DNA of 64,000 nucleotides from Chlorophyllum brunneum (Eukaryota; Basidiomycota; Agaricomycetes; Agaricales; Agaricaceae): positions 992,001 through 1,056,000 of the forward strand of contig OY756139.1 of NCBI GenBank assembly GCA_963576785.1, read 5' to 3'. A program made the position numbers and the translations under genes. Shown here piece by piece: positions 34,237 to 46,531 of the stretch. Position 1 is the stretch's first letter; each line of letters starts with the position of its first letter. A model generated the notes under the pieces. The model was not told where the DNA came from. It did not search any database and saw only the letters and a list, made by a program, of their open reading frames with translations.

Positions 34237-37200
34237 CTATGATAACAACACAAGAAGTTTATCACTGTCCATAGACTTGGACGCTAACCGTGACCGCCGC
34301 TCCTCATCGAACCCAGCACCCTTGACCATGGTTGCAAAAAGTTGGAACGCCTTGGGTGCATCAATCGCAACATCGTCGATGATCTCGGCGACAGGCATGA
34401 ATCCTTCCTCGAACGCCGGGGGAGTGCACAAGTTTTTTAGCACTGCCCTCCCGAATAGGTCCGACACTAATTGTGCGTCCGCCTCCTTAGACTCCACAGC
34501 AGTGGAAACCAGCTTGTCGACCAGCATGCGATGATATTGCACAGGGAGGGCCATAAAGTAGACCTCGGCTTCGTCCAAGTTCCGAACACCGAAGAACTCC
34601 TTCAAGTCCTCGTCAATCTTCTTTGTGGCAGCCTCCTCGTTCATCTCGGCTGGTGCCGCTGATGTAGGCGCTTCCTCATCCTCACTGCTGCTGCTCTCTT
34701 GCTGTGGCTGCGCCTCGGGTTCAACGGGTTTGCTACGAGGTAAAAGAGTTAGTCTCTTGCGCTGAGGCAGAGCGTCTGGACCTGGAAAATTCATGAGCTG
34801 ACGCCAGCCACCAGGAACCAAGGAATGCATACCTTTGTCAGCTCCAGACTCGGCATTCTGAAGCATGGAAAACATGTTCGAGCTCGAACTTGTGCGGGAT
34901 AACGATTCGCGCTTGTCCTTCTTGCCGGCAAACACACTTCCAGGACCAAAAGTCGTGGGCAGAGCTTTGCTGATCTTGCCAAAATTGGACAGATCAACCT
35001 TTGAAGGGGGTCGGGCAGCATTGCCAGCAACGGCCCAGCCCTCAGGGTTTACCTGAGGCTGGTCACTGCGGTCACCACCTCGTCGTGAGCCGCCACGGGA
35101 CATGCTAATCTGACGCTGTGAGAATTCCTTCTCTTGGGCAGCTTTTTCCTTGGCAGCCTAGTGGTAAATGCGTGAGTAAAGACGAATTAGGTCTAATTAG
35201 TAAACAAAGCATACAGCTTCATGAATTTGGGCAATTGTCGTGGGTGCAGCAACGGCATTCCTGGCAACCCACTTCCTCTCTCGTAGTTCAATCACATCCT
35301 ACAGTTAAACGGTGAGTTGGTGCCGCGATCAAGGCGAGAACAAAACGTACCTGAAGCATGAACTGCATACGAGAGCTCACATTCAGGCTCTTGGTCAACT
35401 CTCTCATACGCTGGAAGTAGACATCCATATGCGCATGAGCTTTCTGGGTATCCAACAGCTGACCGACAGTTGTCAGCAACTTGCACAAACTCTCGATCTC
35501 CTCTTCTTCCGGGTTGTTCACGTTGCCCAGGAGCTTCTTCACACATTCGTGCATGATACGCTCTGTTAGCATCTGTAACTTGAACAATTCGCCGATGAAC
35601 TTGATGAGACCGAGACCCTGTCGCTTGGCTTTTTGTGCAGCATAGTACTCTTCTGAGTAGAGCGCAACCTCGTCGTCGCCGCCTTCTCCGCTCTTCTCGT
35701 TTGCAGCCTTGATTGCTTCATCCTCCTTGGCCTTGGTAGCAGCAGCAGCAGCAGTTGCCTCCTTAGTAACCCAACCCCTCTCGAAATCCTCCTGACATCT
35801 GTTGAGAAGATATTTACGGAAGAGTTGGCCACCAGCGATGGGCTTGCCCTCGGCATTCTTGATACCATCATCCTGGACCTTATTGCTAATCTGCTCCATC
35901 ATCTTACGGCAAAGTCGAGCATACATCTCTGACCATGTGGCCTCATCGGTAGCCTTTTCGAAGACAAGTCGGATAACCTGGATAAGAGTCCTACCATCCT
36001 TCTCCTTCTCGGATCTGTTGGCCCATTCGATAATTTGATCTGAGATCGAGTTGAATCTTTCCATCGTCAACCTGTTGAGTAAGCCCCTGACCTTACGGTC
36101 AACCATCTCTGGTGAGTCGGCATCGACCTGGATGGCTTTCCTATCCCAGCGGCCCTCGGTAAATTTGAGTGGTACAACGGGCTCAAAGTTTGGAGGCTGG
36201 GCGGCGTGGGCATTGGTGGCTTGTTGAGCGGTCATCTTATTGTTATCACGCTGCTTGCCACGTTGACTACGGGTACGATTGTTCGACAACCCGCCAGGGC
36301 CACCCTGACTAGGCGTCCGTTGCATGGCGACAGGTCGACCAAAGTTCATACCAGCAGGACCGCCGACAGACGCAGAACGACTTGTCGCAAGTTGAAAGCG
36401 CTCTTCGCTCGTAAGCTTGGTTGTTGAAAAGTTGCCCATTCCACCAGCAGTGAAAGGATTAAGACTACTCGATTTGTTAAAGGTAGGGGTAGCTCCGAAG
36501 CCGAGGCCGATAGAGCCGGGACGCGAGGTTGTGGATGGGCCAGATGCCTGTCGGTGACGGCCAGAACCACCCCGTTGCATGGCAAGAGACGTTTGGTCGA
36601 TAGGTTCAAGACCAATAGCGTCAAGAGGTGGAAGCATGTCGGGTTTCTCTTTACAGATTGCCATGAATTGCAAGAGGAAGTCACGATCGTAACTGAACAA
36701 TGACATTAGACAGAATCTAGAAACAGCTAGAAGAGTACACTTGCCGGAACTTGCCATCCTTGGCATTGGCATTGAGTTCGGGATTGGGACTTGAGATACC
36801 CTCGGGATATGATACACGGCTGAGGTCATCGATAACGCAAGCTCTTGAGGCGGCTGAGCGAAGAGGGGCGGAAACTGGTCCGGTATTGGAAAAGTCAAGA
36901 GGATCAGGTCGCCTCTTGTGAGGCTCCGAGGTGTTGATGCGGAGGGGTTCCTTCACCTTCTCCTTGAACTCTCCCTTGGGAGTCAGCGCGATATCGCCCT
37001 GCTCGGGCACCTCGACTTCGACTTCTTCCTTGAGCTCGGCCTGAGCCTGAGCCGCCTTCTCAGCTTCCTTAGCCTTTGCAGCTTTCTCGGCCTCTTGACG
37101 TTGTCGCTCCTTCTCCTCCTCCTTGTGCAGACGTTCACGCTCTTCCTCTTCCGCTTTGCGTTTCAGTTCCTCCTCTTCCTTGTGCTGACGCTCTTCTTCC

Positions 37201-39076
37201 TCCTTGCGCAAGCGCTCCTTCTCTTCCTCTTCCTTCCGGATGCGCTCCTTTTCTGCCTCTTCCCTTCGGATGCGCTCCTTCGTCTCTGCCTCCTGGCGCT
37301 GCCTCTCCTTTTCTTCCGCCTCCATTTGAACTCTCTCTTTTTCTTCCTTTTCCCTACGAATCCGCTCTTTCTCCTCCTCTTCTTCTTTTCGTATACGTTC
37401 CTTTTGCTCCTCTTCCTCTTTTCTCTTCCTTGCTTGTTCTTCCTTCCTCTCCTGCTCCTCCTGCTCCATCTGCTTACGTTCCCGTGCCTCTTTCTCTTTC
37501 TTGACTTTCTCAACTTCAGCCTTCACTCGCTCTTCCTCAGCTAACCGACTCTTACGTTGATCTTCCGTCTCCAATCTCACACCCCGGCGATTGAGCGTTC
37601 CGGGACTACCCTGCCTGAACGTTCCTTGGCCGTTTGTTGATACGTTATTCGCGGGTGATGAGCTGGTTTTTAGGTCACCAAGAGCGACTTCCGTACCATC
37701 TGCCTTCTTTAGCGTGACTTTTGGCCGTGGCGCAAAAGTAGAAGAGTTGGCATTGAGCCGAGAAGAGGTCGTAGAGGGCGTGGGAGGCGGCGATGATATA
37801 CTCGTTGAAGGATGACTTAGGGGCGGTGGGGGATGTGGTGAGTGAACCGGATTGGGGGTTGCATGGGACAGTGTAGGTGTCCCAGTTCCGGGTTGAAGAG
37901 GCATAGGGGGGTTGCGTGGGGACATGGACATTCCAGTATGGGGTGGTCCGTGCGGACCGCCGGGAAGATGATGGGGAGGTGGATACCAAGCGGGCTGTGG
38001 GGGGTAATAATGTGAGTCGGGCCCGGGATACTGTAAAAAATAAAAAAACGACAGCCTTTTAGTAAATAATATTTGACTGAAATTAAGCTTTGACTGACAT
38101 AGTAGCCCCCCCAGGCGACGGGCATTTGCTGGCCCATGGGCGGCTGCATTTGGGGTGGTGGCATACCTGAGGACTGACCATTATGTGGCATTGGTCCTAG
38201 CCGGGGGCTGGACACTCCAGTATTGATTTGTGAAGATGCCCCGTTAGGACCGCCCTGTGAGCGGGGACCGCTGCCATTGGCAGCCTGGCGTGCGGGGTAA
38301 GCAGGGGAGCGAGATGCGCCTGAGCCAGCACCTGATGTTGGATGGCGGTACGGAGTGAAAGGGTGAGAACCTAGCTGTGATGGCTGTGACGGGGCCGATG
38401 GCTGGGAGGGCTGCGAAGAAGTACTGGGCTGTGATGAGGGTAAACCGCTGGAGCGTAATGAAGGAGAGGATGTATCGGATGCGGGTTGCGACGAGGGAGC
38501 GGATGAGGGGTTCTGGAAGAGTTTGGCTATGTCGGTCTTTCCGAGTTTGACGGCAGGTGTTGCTACTGATACAGCAGGAGAGGAAGCAGAAGAGCTTGTC
38601 GTAGAAGTCGGGACCGCCACTGACGGTCGTGACGAAAGAGTGGATTTTCCATTCACATGAGTATCTGCGTCTATTGTGCCAAAAGACTTGACACTCTCAG
38701 ACTTGATGGAGGGGGCGGCTGCGGGTGAGGATGAGATGGGCGCTGAGACGTCGTCTATTGAGCCGAACGTCACTGCAGAACCTAGAGCACGGAGAGAAAG
38801 AGAGGGGTGAGCTATTGGTACGGAGTCAGCGAAGAGGTTATCGCACGGACCTTGTTTTGCGGCACCAGCGTTGTTTCTGTTTACAGTGACACCATCTTTA
38901 ATGGAGACACCAGAAAGAGCACTTGCGCGCCTGGAGTGAGTCGGGAAGACGGGGGTAGTTGGGGCGGGCGACTGGGAGCGGGAGGGCGTGGAGGTCTGAG
39001 GAGGACCCTTGGACCAAGCTGACGGCCGTGCAACTGAGGGATTCTTGGATGTTTGTGCAGTTGAAGGTCTGCTCAT
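34237..39076 (-). CDS. Translation initiation factor eIF4G
   Basis: Scaffold of the cap-binding complex, linking eIF4E, eIF4A and PABP/eIF3. The N-terminal half is low-complexity (Ser/Pro/Gln/Gly) with YYPPQPAWYPPP. It is followed by a charged helix region (37005-37571), then YDRDFLLQFM, which fits the eIF4E-binding YxxxxL(hydrophobic) motif. The MIF4G domain begins near DADSPEMVDRKVRGLLNRLT and includes LIQVIRLVFEKATDE, YLLNRCQEDFERGW and LGLIKFIGELFKLQMLTERI. The C-terminal MA3 domain contains DLKEFFGVRNLDEAEVYF and FGRAVLKNL. Several introns are inferred, including 38033-38100 and two near 35159-35350. Length is about 1480 residues, normal for fungal eIF4G plus an extended charged region. 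Start at 39076 is the only ATG opening this frame. Confidence 0.93.
37005..37571 (-). repeat. Glu/Lys/Arg-rich single-alpha-helix region within eIF4G
   Basis: About 190 residues almost wholly of E, K, R and Q in a quasi-periodic pattern (units like EEEKERIRKEE). It codes for a probable stable single alpha helix or coiled coil. The DNA is a run of gaa/gag/aag/cgc codons, so the opposite strand shows a spurious Leu/Ser-rich open frame. Confidence 0.85.
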
Positions 39077-39571
39077 TCTTGGAGAACATCAGCGTCAATC
39101 GGGAGGGAATTGAAGGCGACTCACGAATGTGGCAAGGAAAAGAGGTCTTTTTGGTCGACTTTTTTGATGAGTGGAGATTTGGGTCGCGTGTGCGTTGGTC
39201 GTCAAAAATGACCTGCCAGCAGGCGTAAAAGCAGCTGGAAAGGCGGGTGAATCTAGAAGAAAAAGCTTCGGACGCTGTGGAGAGCGATCCGGCAAGAGCT
39301 GTTGTCCTGTGCGTAAGGACGGGGGACAAGGTCAACACTCGGCACAACAAAAATTCTCAGTGCCACGAGGCCCCCCGCCACCCAGCTGAGGTAAACAGCC
39401 TCCCGCCTCGAGTTAGTCCCTGTTTCCACTGACTAACTGCTCTGTCATCACTTCCAGGCCTGCCTGTGCCTTCTATCGCCGTCTCTTGACGTGCCACTCA
39501 TCCAGAGGCTGCCAGTGTCCGGGGGCTCTGCTGATGTCATCTCTGATGCACTACTCATATTGCGTCTACTG
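39077..39571. other. Intergenic, eIF4G promoter
   Basis: 495 bp between the F-box stop and the eIF4G start. Overlapping frames on both strands have no domain support. Confidence 0.5.
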
Positions 39572-40888
39572 CTACAGGGGCTGTACGTCTACATCCGTTT
39601 CGCATCCAAACAGTCCTCCGGCCTCTGCTGCCTTCATCCCGATCAGTCGCAGCCTTTTCAGCCGCGCACCCGATCGTTCCAGGAGGTCCCAAACCCAGTT
39701 GCTCGGCCACTCGGCATGTGCGTATGCCGGACTCTCCTCCGTTATCTCCAGTGTCAGCTCCTCTATCGCAGGCACCTCCATCCACCTCAGGAACCCACCC
39801 ACACTTGGTCCCAGGTACGATACCACATGCAGGTACTTTAGGTGTTCCATTCGCAAGGGCGCCGTCGTTCCTCTCAGCTCGTAGAACGGAAACAACGTAC
39901 ACCGTTCCAGGTTGGAGCACCAACGGATGACGTCCAAATGTCGCTGCACGTCTGCCCAACAAATACCCCTGTACTCCCTCAACTGCTCCCACGGAAACGA
40001 TTCTCTTGTGAAACGACAGACCGTGGGTCCCAATATCGCCAACGTCCTCAGTCTCGGTGCGTGAACATCAAGGTCTTGCACGTCTCTTCGAAGATATGAT
40101 GTCCTGATCTCCAGTGTCTGCAAGTTCGGAACGCTCATATTCAAGATTGCATAGAGCATATCATCCGAAACGCCGATCCTGAGTTTATGACACCGCAGAA
40201 ACATCCCCTTCAGTCGGTCCATAAGGACACCGTCAAACACCCTCGCCGCCACTGGGTCCACCTCCAAATTAATCGCCACGTCCATCGACCCTGAATTTCG
40301 CGACCACATATCCATGGACGCCTTCAACCCCTCCACAGACGGTATTTTCTTCTCAACAATAAGCGAGAAGGTTCTCCATAGCGTTGGTGTTCCTTCCGCT
40401 AATCTCCTCCAATAGCTGCAAACATGACACAAGAGCAACGGCACTCGTCGTACTCCTGGCCCGTGAAATCCCGCCGCATCATTCAAAGACCCCGTATCGT
40501 CCTCGAGACAGAGCTCGAAGATATACATCAAAATTTCCGGTGGCACCCTGTCCATCATGCATGTGGTATCCACTTCTTGGCGCGAGGTAGAGAGTCGTCG
40601 AGGTGGAATGTAGTCCCGGGTGGAAACCGTACCCTCCCCATCTCCCTGGTTGATATACCCTTCCTCCCAATATGGCTGGCGCACAAAAACTGGCGTGAAA
40701 TTGCCGTATCCAGAGACCATGTCGTCATTCAAGCCTTCAGTGGCCTCCTTTTGCCTATGGATGCGTTCCAAGTCCGCTTGTAAGCGTTGAAGCTGGCTAT
40801 AGAGTGTTTCAATCTGTTCTACGGTGCTCATCTCCGGGGTGGTGGGCAAAGAGTCTTCATCTGGCGAATCTATCGCACTCATGCACAT
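39572..40888 (-). CDS. F-box protein, intronless coding part
   Basis: About 438 residues from the ATG at 40888; the ATG at 40882 is an equally good choice. An N-terminal coiled coil (EQIETLYSQLQRLQADLERI) precedes the F-box (DRVPPEILMYIFELCLED, then CHVCSYWRRLAEGTPTLWRTF), the standard arrangement of mushroom F-box proteins. The remainder shows LRR-like spacing: VPNLQTLEIRTSYL, PRLRTLAILGPTV, LERCTLFPFYEL, AIEELTLEITEE and ARLKRLRLIGMKA. The open frame continues upstream to 41158, but that part contains an intron-like stretch (tgtttttttcag) and no conserved features, so I treat it as 5' UTR. Probable substrate receptor of an SCF ubiquitin ligase. Confidence 0.8.
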   Translation of the reverse strand: MCMSAIDSPDEDSLPTTPEMSTVEQIETLYSQLQRLQADLERIHRQKEATEGLNDDMVSGYGNFTPVFVRQPYWEEGYINQGDGEGTVSTRDYIPPRRLSTSRQEVDTTCMMDRVPPEILMYIFELCLEDDTGSLNDAAGFHGPGVRRVPLLLCHVCSYWRRLAEGTPTLWRTFSLIVEKKIPSVEGLKASMDMWSRNSGSMDVAINLEVDPVAARVFDGVLMDRLKGMFLRCHKLRIGVSDDMLYAILNMSVPNLQTLEIRTSYLRRDVQDLDVHAPRLRTLAILGPTVCRFTRESFPWEQLREYRGICWADVQRHLDVIRWCSNLERCTLFPFYELRGTTAPLRMEHLKYLHVVSYLGPSVGGFLRWMEVPAIEELTLEITEESPAYAHAEWPSNWVWDLLERSGARLKRLRLIGMKAAEAGGLFGCETDVDVQPL

Positions 40889-43346
40889 ATTGTCATACGC
40901 ATATGTTTCCTTCCCGAAATAAACATGAGTTTTGTTGGAACCATCGTATAGCTGAAAAAAACACACCATTACTGACATCCCTGCACAAAAGCCCCTATCT
41001 GGTACTGTGTAATCCCACGTAAATGAATGAAGCCGACGACAACGAGGCAACCGCCGTGGGTAGGCGTGGCGAACGCAGAGGCGAAGCAGAAGCAGTGGCT
41101 GCGAATAAATGCACGAGAAGGAAATGATACTCTTCGGAAAGGAGCAACCTCCATCCACCTCCCTCGTGCTTCCTTAAATATGTCCGGGACTCCGAAACCC
41201 AAACACCAACATAATGCACAACCATATCCAAAACGTGTAAACTAACCATACACAATCTACTTTAGCTTCCCGTCAATCTGTCAATGAGAGATTCCAATGA
41301 TTCTACCAGGCATACACCGCATCTCCTTCAACTGATTCAGGCCTTTACCTATTCCGCCACGCTCTAGAGCCACTGTAAATTCATTCCATACATGGTCTGA
41401 CTAAAGAGCAACCTAATTGCAATTGGTTCAGGGTAACTCTGCCCTAGCGCCTTGTGCCATTTTGGCACTTTATTTATTCTTGTCCAAGTTGGTCTTGTCA
41501 ACCTCCGTGCCGCAGCTGCGATCGCTAGCCGCGGGATCACACGGAGGCTACGACAACAACCCACTGGAAAGATCTCCGAGTCCTTGTGATGGTTGTGGAC
41601 GCAGGAGCGGCCCCACTGAGGACCAGCCTGAAACGAGTCTTGCGAGCCATGAGGCTACCAAGCACTTCATACTACCTTACTCACACTAGTCCCCTACTTA
41701 TTCGTTTCAGCGTCGGTTTTCGGAAGGCGCGACACTCCGGAATGGAACGCGCGTTGTTCGCATGATCGGAAGACGGGCTAGGTGAGCAAACTTTCACCAT
41801 ATTCGGTTCCGAATATGGGTCTTACAAACAACTTCGCTCTTATGGGGCACTTATGTGGCAGATCGATGATAAATGTAACATGCACTGCCAGATTCGTGTA
41901 CAACTACCATGAAGCACAAGACAGAAAAGATTTTTCTTCATAAGAGTTCCCTCGCATCATGATTTCATGTGAATGTACAAAGCTCTCGATTCGAAGGAAC
42001 TCTCTCTTGAGGCCACACGAACATCACCTTCCGAATATCCTCTTTGGCGAAGGTGCCATTCTCCAGGACCTTATATTCCAATTTACCTGGCTTCATGCTC
42101 GATGCCGCCTGTCTCTCCACAATCGATCTATTGCCAAGCCGAAGTTTTTGCCTCCCAATATTTCCATGCATAAGCGTAACGTCCGTAATCGAGGACAGGC
42201 TGGCTCGTTTGGGCGAATTTGAACGAAGTTCCAAGAATCTGACGAGCAAGGTACGCGTCCTCTTCACCCCGAATATCCCTATCTTCGCCATCGAAATGGG
42301 AGCGGACGCGCATCGAACGACTCGCCAAATTTAGACAGCTTTCAACAATTTATAGTCATCTCATTGATCCTCGCATCATATACCGACCATCCTTGTCAAA
42401 TTTTGCCATGGCAATAGCAGGTGGTGTAGGTTCATCATTCAGTCCGCACCGCAAACATCTTACGAACGGAACATTCCCGACGGACACCCTCGGATCTAAA
42501 GTCCATGCCATTTGCCACCAAAGTTGGCGTTGGCCGTTTCAGGGTCTTGGACATCGCTTCATCCCATCCTGGTGACAGCCCTCACATAATCATTCGCTTC
42601 CCTCTGTCACTCTCGCATGATCTCCTCGAAGGTCTTCATTTGTTCGCAAAAGCTAATCTTTGCACTGTCCAAGGCCAATCCCGTTCCTCTAGCGTATTTG
42701 GAACTTGCGTCGTCAGAGGTGTCCATGGCATATTATGTATCCATTTCCGCCACTGGTGACCGGTGACTGACGTGGGATAACGATAACCGGGCCTGTCTGA
42801 CATTTGGACAGCGGAGCCGGTTGAAGGGGTTATAGTCAAGGACGCTGTATTGAAAGTGGACTTCCTGTAAGACGAAACACGAGGCCGTGTGAGAGTATCT
42901 CGTTCTTCGATGAGCCTGGTCAGGTGGCACCACGATGCAAGGGTTCCTTCAGAATGTGGCTGAGGGCCGCGACTTTCTGAGCCTACTTGTCCATTCGTGG
43001 GACGTCATATTCCAGCTCTTGGATCATGGTTCTAGGGCAAGTGTTCAGTGATGCTCCACCACTGCCAACCAGCAAGCACAAGAATCAGCCACAAGACTAT
43101 CCGAGATACAGTCTGTGATCTCGAATCTCGAGGTTATAGCCTCGGTCGAAGTACAAAGAATTCTGCCTCGTTGACGATCCCATGGCTTGATCATCTGCGC
43201 TGGTACTCCGATCATGCCAAGTCGAATAATTCATAGGAAATACGGCTTGGGTTAGACGGAGACGAGTACAAAACTATTCATAAATTGGACGTATAGACTG
43301 GTGTTGATGAGATAGAGACATGGAAATAAATAAATAAAAAGAGTAT
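40889..43346. other. 2.5-kb gene-poor region
   Basis: No complete gene recognised. On the minus strand, 42128-42291 is open in two frames, one reading YLARQILGTSFKFAQ and LDYGRYAYAWKYWEA. It reads like protein, but no start, splice chain or family could be assigned. Possibly a decayed exon. Confidence 0.4.
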
Positions 43347-44771
43347 TTAGGTGTAGACAATCTTTTTCATGTTGGGAAATGAAGGTCCAGAGTGATTGCA
43401 GGAACACCAACAACTCGGAATCGCGATTGGGTCCATAGCACCGCTGACAGGAGTTGGGACAGTGTAAACGGGTGAATGATCGTCTTGTGTTGTGCCAGCA
43501 GGCCTCTTCGAGGCCTTGAAAAGGTCTGCAGCACGAGGAGTGCGTGGAAGTATAATTTTACCGAGTCGAGGCACTGGGTATGTGCGGACCAGGTCCGTTT
43601 TAACGAAGGCAACCTTGGAGACCACGAACATGTGGCAGAACAGGCAAATGAGAACCAACCAGCTGGCGCTCACAAGCTCGAAGGACACACGCAATGAAGT
43701 TTTCTTGTGGCGGGGCTGGCTGCAGTACGTGGTTGGTGGGGCCGGCCTAGCCGATGGCTTGTTGAAGAAGCTGTACGACCTAGCCCTGAATCGTGTCAGT
43801 CCTGAAAGCAGGAGTTCGCGCTCTGAGTATGTCCATCCAACAGTGGTCACGAGCGTATTTTCCAGAAGAGACACGGCAGGGACCCCATGCGCGAATCGTT
43901 GCTGCATCTGAAACGCGTTCTCGCACGACTCCAACATCAAGAGACGGCAGGAGGGCGATGCCTGTATTCTTGTAATCTTGTAAAGAAAGCTGAGAATGGC
44001 GTCATAAAATGGTCCACGGATAGCTACCGTATTCGCCGGCAGCCATACCCGCCAATGCTTTTTATTGTCTTCGAGAAGACAGATACCATCGAGAAATATG
44101 AGTTCTAGATCCTGCCAGCAAGCGAATAGCCGTCGCAGATGATAGTGTACTCCCACGAGCCGAAGGGTTCTATTATCGCTCGCCACCCACTCAAACTTCT
44201 TGGGGTTGAATTTGGAAAGAAACTGGAGCCAAGTTTGGTGTGATTTCTGGCGCTTCTCGGCAAAGACAGAGTCGTGTGTGATTATGCGTTGGAATACGTC
44301 CTCTCCCGGCAGCTTAGTGGCATCAACCCCAAGATCAAAACGAAAGCGAACCACAATCAGGTTTGGACACATCCTTGGAAGATCTTCTGAGCTGATAACA
44401 AAATCGTGTGGAGCAAAACGGATCTCGAGACAGAGGACATGTTTTGAGAGTTCTTCGTTAAATAATGGACCATCTGGAGAGTGGATCAAGCATTCCAGAG
44501 CTTCTGGAGAGCATATAGCCAAGGTCCTGAGCGTGAAAGGAAGGGCGAGCTTGGCCAATCGTTTGTTGACAAGACGCAAATGGAATTGGTTATTGGAGGC
44601 GAAGCAGGACTCCAGAATCTGTAGAATCTCTTTGTCGCCAAGTTTATTGAATGGGCCGGGCTTGCTGCAGGGCCTTCAACCCAGGGCTTAACAGAGAACA
44701 ACGGCGGCGTACCGGGTCGGTATTGAGGCTGTTTCGTCGGTCGAAGACGTGTTGGAGGTATTGGCTTCCAT
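43347..44771 (-). CDS. F-box-like / LRR-type hypothetical protein
   Basis: Predicted start at 44771 (MEANTSNTSSTDETAS), then a short poorly defined intron near 44660-44700, then GPFNKLGDKEILQILESCF and FHLRLVNKRLAKLALPFTLRTLAIC, a divergent F-box-like motif (L....L..IL....-.LRLVNKR...LA.P.L...L). The rest has leucine-patterned segments typical of fungal F-box proteins (LSKHVLCLEIRFAPHDFV, MCPNLIVVRFRFDL, LELIFLDGICLL). Near the C-terminus a hydrophobic run (SWLVLICLFCHMFVVSK) and a Pro/Ser-rich tail look out of place and may be read-through past an unrecognised intron. First-exon boundaries and the C-terminal end are uncertain. Confidence 0.55.
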
Positions 44772-44956
44772 GATGCGAGGCCCGCGCGAGGAGCTGATGT
44801 ACCAGAGGTTGGAACACAAGGTCAATAGAGGTTAGCGGTTCGCGCTTATATCATATCGGGCCACCACCAATCAAGTACAAACACCGGAAGTTGGAGGGAT
44901 CACAAATTTGCAGTTTGCGCCGCCCTGTATACGTGTGACGGTGTCGCCGACCGTCC

Positions 44957-45688
44957 ATGAGCTCTCCTTTCACTAAACGTCCATGCGAAGTGCCAATATG
45001 GGCACCAGGCAAGGAGCCTCTGCCGCCTGGTTTCACAGAAGAGGACCGCGCCGCGATGATGCAACAACAGAAGTACTCTAACATTGCGGCAGCGGCCATG
45101 GAGTCGTGTGCAGTCAAAACGGTCATGGCTGGAACTATGGGTGAGTCATGTAGTACTTCCTTCACTTTCTTTAATGAACCATTCCTTCCAGGTTTTGGTA
45201 TTGGTGCATTCTTCTCCTTAATGTCTGCCTCTTTCGCCTATGAAGATCCTGTCCTAAGGCAACAGTCGCAAGCGGGAATGAATACGACTCAGAAAGCTAG
45301 CCAGATATTCAAGGAGATGGGCAGGGGAATGTGGGCTAGTGGAAAGGGTTTTGGCAAAGTTGGAGCCCTATTTGCTGGCGTTGAATGCGTCATCGAAGGG
45401 GTACGTTTGAAGATCTCGTTGCGCGTAGGACATTGCTAACTATGACATATCGCACATAGTATCGCGCTAAGAATGATATCTGGAACTCAATATCGTCGGG
45501 TTTCATTGCAGGTGGCGTCCTTGCGCGGAATTCTGGTCCAAAAGCATCCTTTGGTGGCGGCCTTGCTTTCGCTGCCTTCTCAGCAGCTATCGATATGTTG
45601 TTCCTACGCAGGGAACCAGCAGAGTATGTCGTGAATTCTAATTGTCTCACCATGAAAATGCTTATACAACCAACACAGTGAAGACTAA
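44957..45688 (+). CDS. TIM22: Mitochondrial import inner membrane translocase Tim22
   Basis: Channel subunit of the carrier translocase that inserts multi-spanning proteins into the mitochondrial inner membrane. About 188 residues, as usual. Family features: the N-terminal [27 protein letters not shown] first membrane segment with the conserved Cys and Gly zipper, then [42 protein letters not shown], and a last segment ([35 protein letters not shown]). Three introns are inferred: about 45142-45191, 45401-45459 and 45623-45678. The last joins REPAD to ED and the stop. A short tail follows the last TM. Motif order and length leave little doubt. Confidence 0.93.
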
Positions 45689-46531
45689 AGGAACGGCATA
45701 CCCTACTCATTACACTTCTGATCCTCGGTTACCCACATAACCCTAGACTAATTTATCACCTCTGAACACTCACCACTAGCTTTCTAGGTAATCATGCTGT
45801 ACCATTAATATGGATATACACCATCGGAACAACGATCCCTCTCGTCCTCATCATGGTCCCGTTCCAGACCACTTTCCGGGGTCTCCAGTATATGGAAACC
45901 TGTGGGTTTGATTGCCATGATGACCGACGCACCCTTGTACATCATGGTGTAGTCGGTTATCATGCCCACCTCCCAGTGCCATCTCGGTGTTAGGTTGATT
46001 GCCTGACATCTCCAGTCAATAGTTATTTTTTCGGAGCTTGTTGCTCCCTGTTTTGGCCCCTTGTATAAATTGTGCTCGATGAAGTGGGCCCGGCAGGTAT
46101 TGCGGTAATGCCGCAAGCCATGAGCAGATTTGTTACCGAGTCGGTTCTTGTACTGAGAATCTATTTTTGGAGAACAACCCCATAAGGACTAGGTTAACTT
46201 AGATGCACTGTCGATAACCAAAAGGACACCGCTGGATGTCTACCAGCACTCAATTTGCGCGGAACAATAAAGATAAGGGGGCAAGAAATAGCAGTTTATG
46301 AGCTGTGGAATACATATGAACAAGGTGGCAAGATAGTACACGTCAGGCAAGGCTATATGAAACACCACTGAACAAAGAAAAAGAGGGGACTGGTACCGAA
46401 AACCTGCATGCCCAACATGAGGCTTGTGGCACTACAAAATTTGCCACCATCATTGAAGGCACAGACGACTAATGAAAATCTAGTGTATCCAGAAATAGAT
46501 GGCCACTAGCGGACTGAAATATTGTCCGAGA
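45689..46531. other. Intergenic with an orphan open stretch
   Basis: On the minus strand about 46190-45805 is open for some 125 codons (ITIDWRCQAINLTPRWHWEV, then DYTMMYKGASVIMAIKPTGF) and ends with an acidic tail before a stop. It has no ATG at its left end and no recognised upstream exon. It may be the last exon of a gene I could not assemble, or a fragment. Confidence 0.3.

Noticed and set aside
36918..37544. 208-codon Leu/Ser/Phe-rich plus-strand frame, looks like a membrane protein
   Set aside because: It is the antisense of the Glu/Lys/Arg-rich repeat of eIF4G; codon composition alone produces it.
38898..39350. 150-codon minus-strand frame overlapping the eIF4G start
   Set aside because: Overlaps the eIF4G first exon in another frame, Cys/Ser-rich without a domain; more likely 5' UTR.
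39480..40100. Plus-strand frames opposite the F-box gene
   Set aside because: The minus-strand frame has an F-box and LRR-like spacing over 430 codons; the plus frames are shadows.
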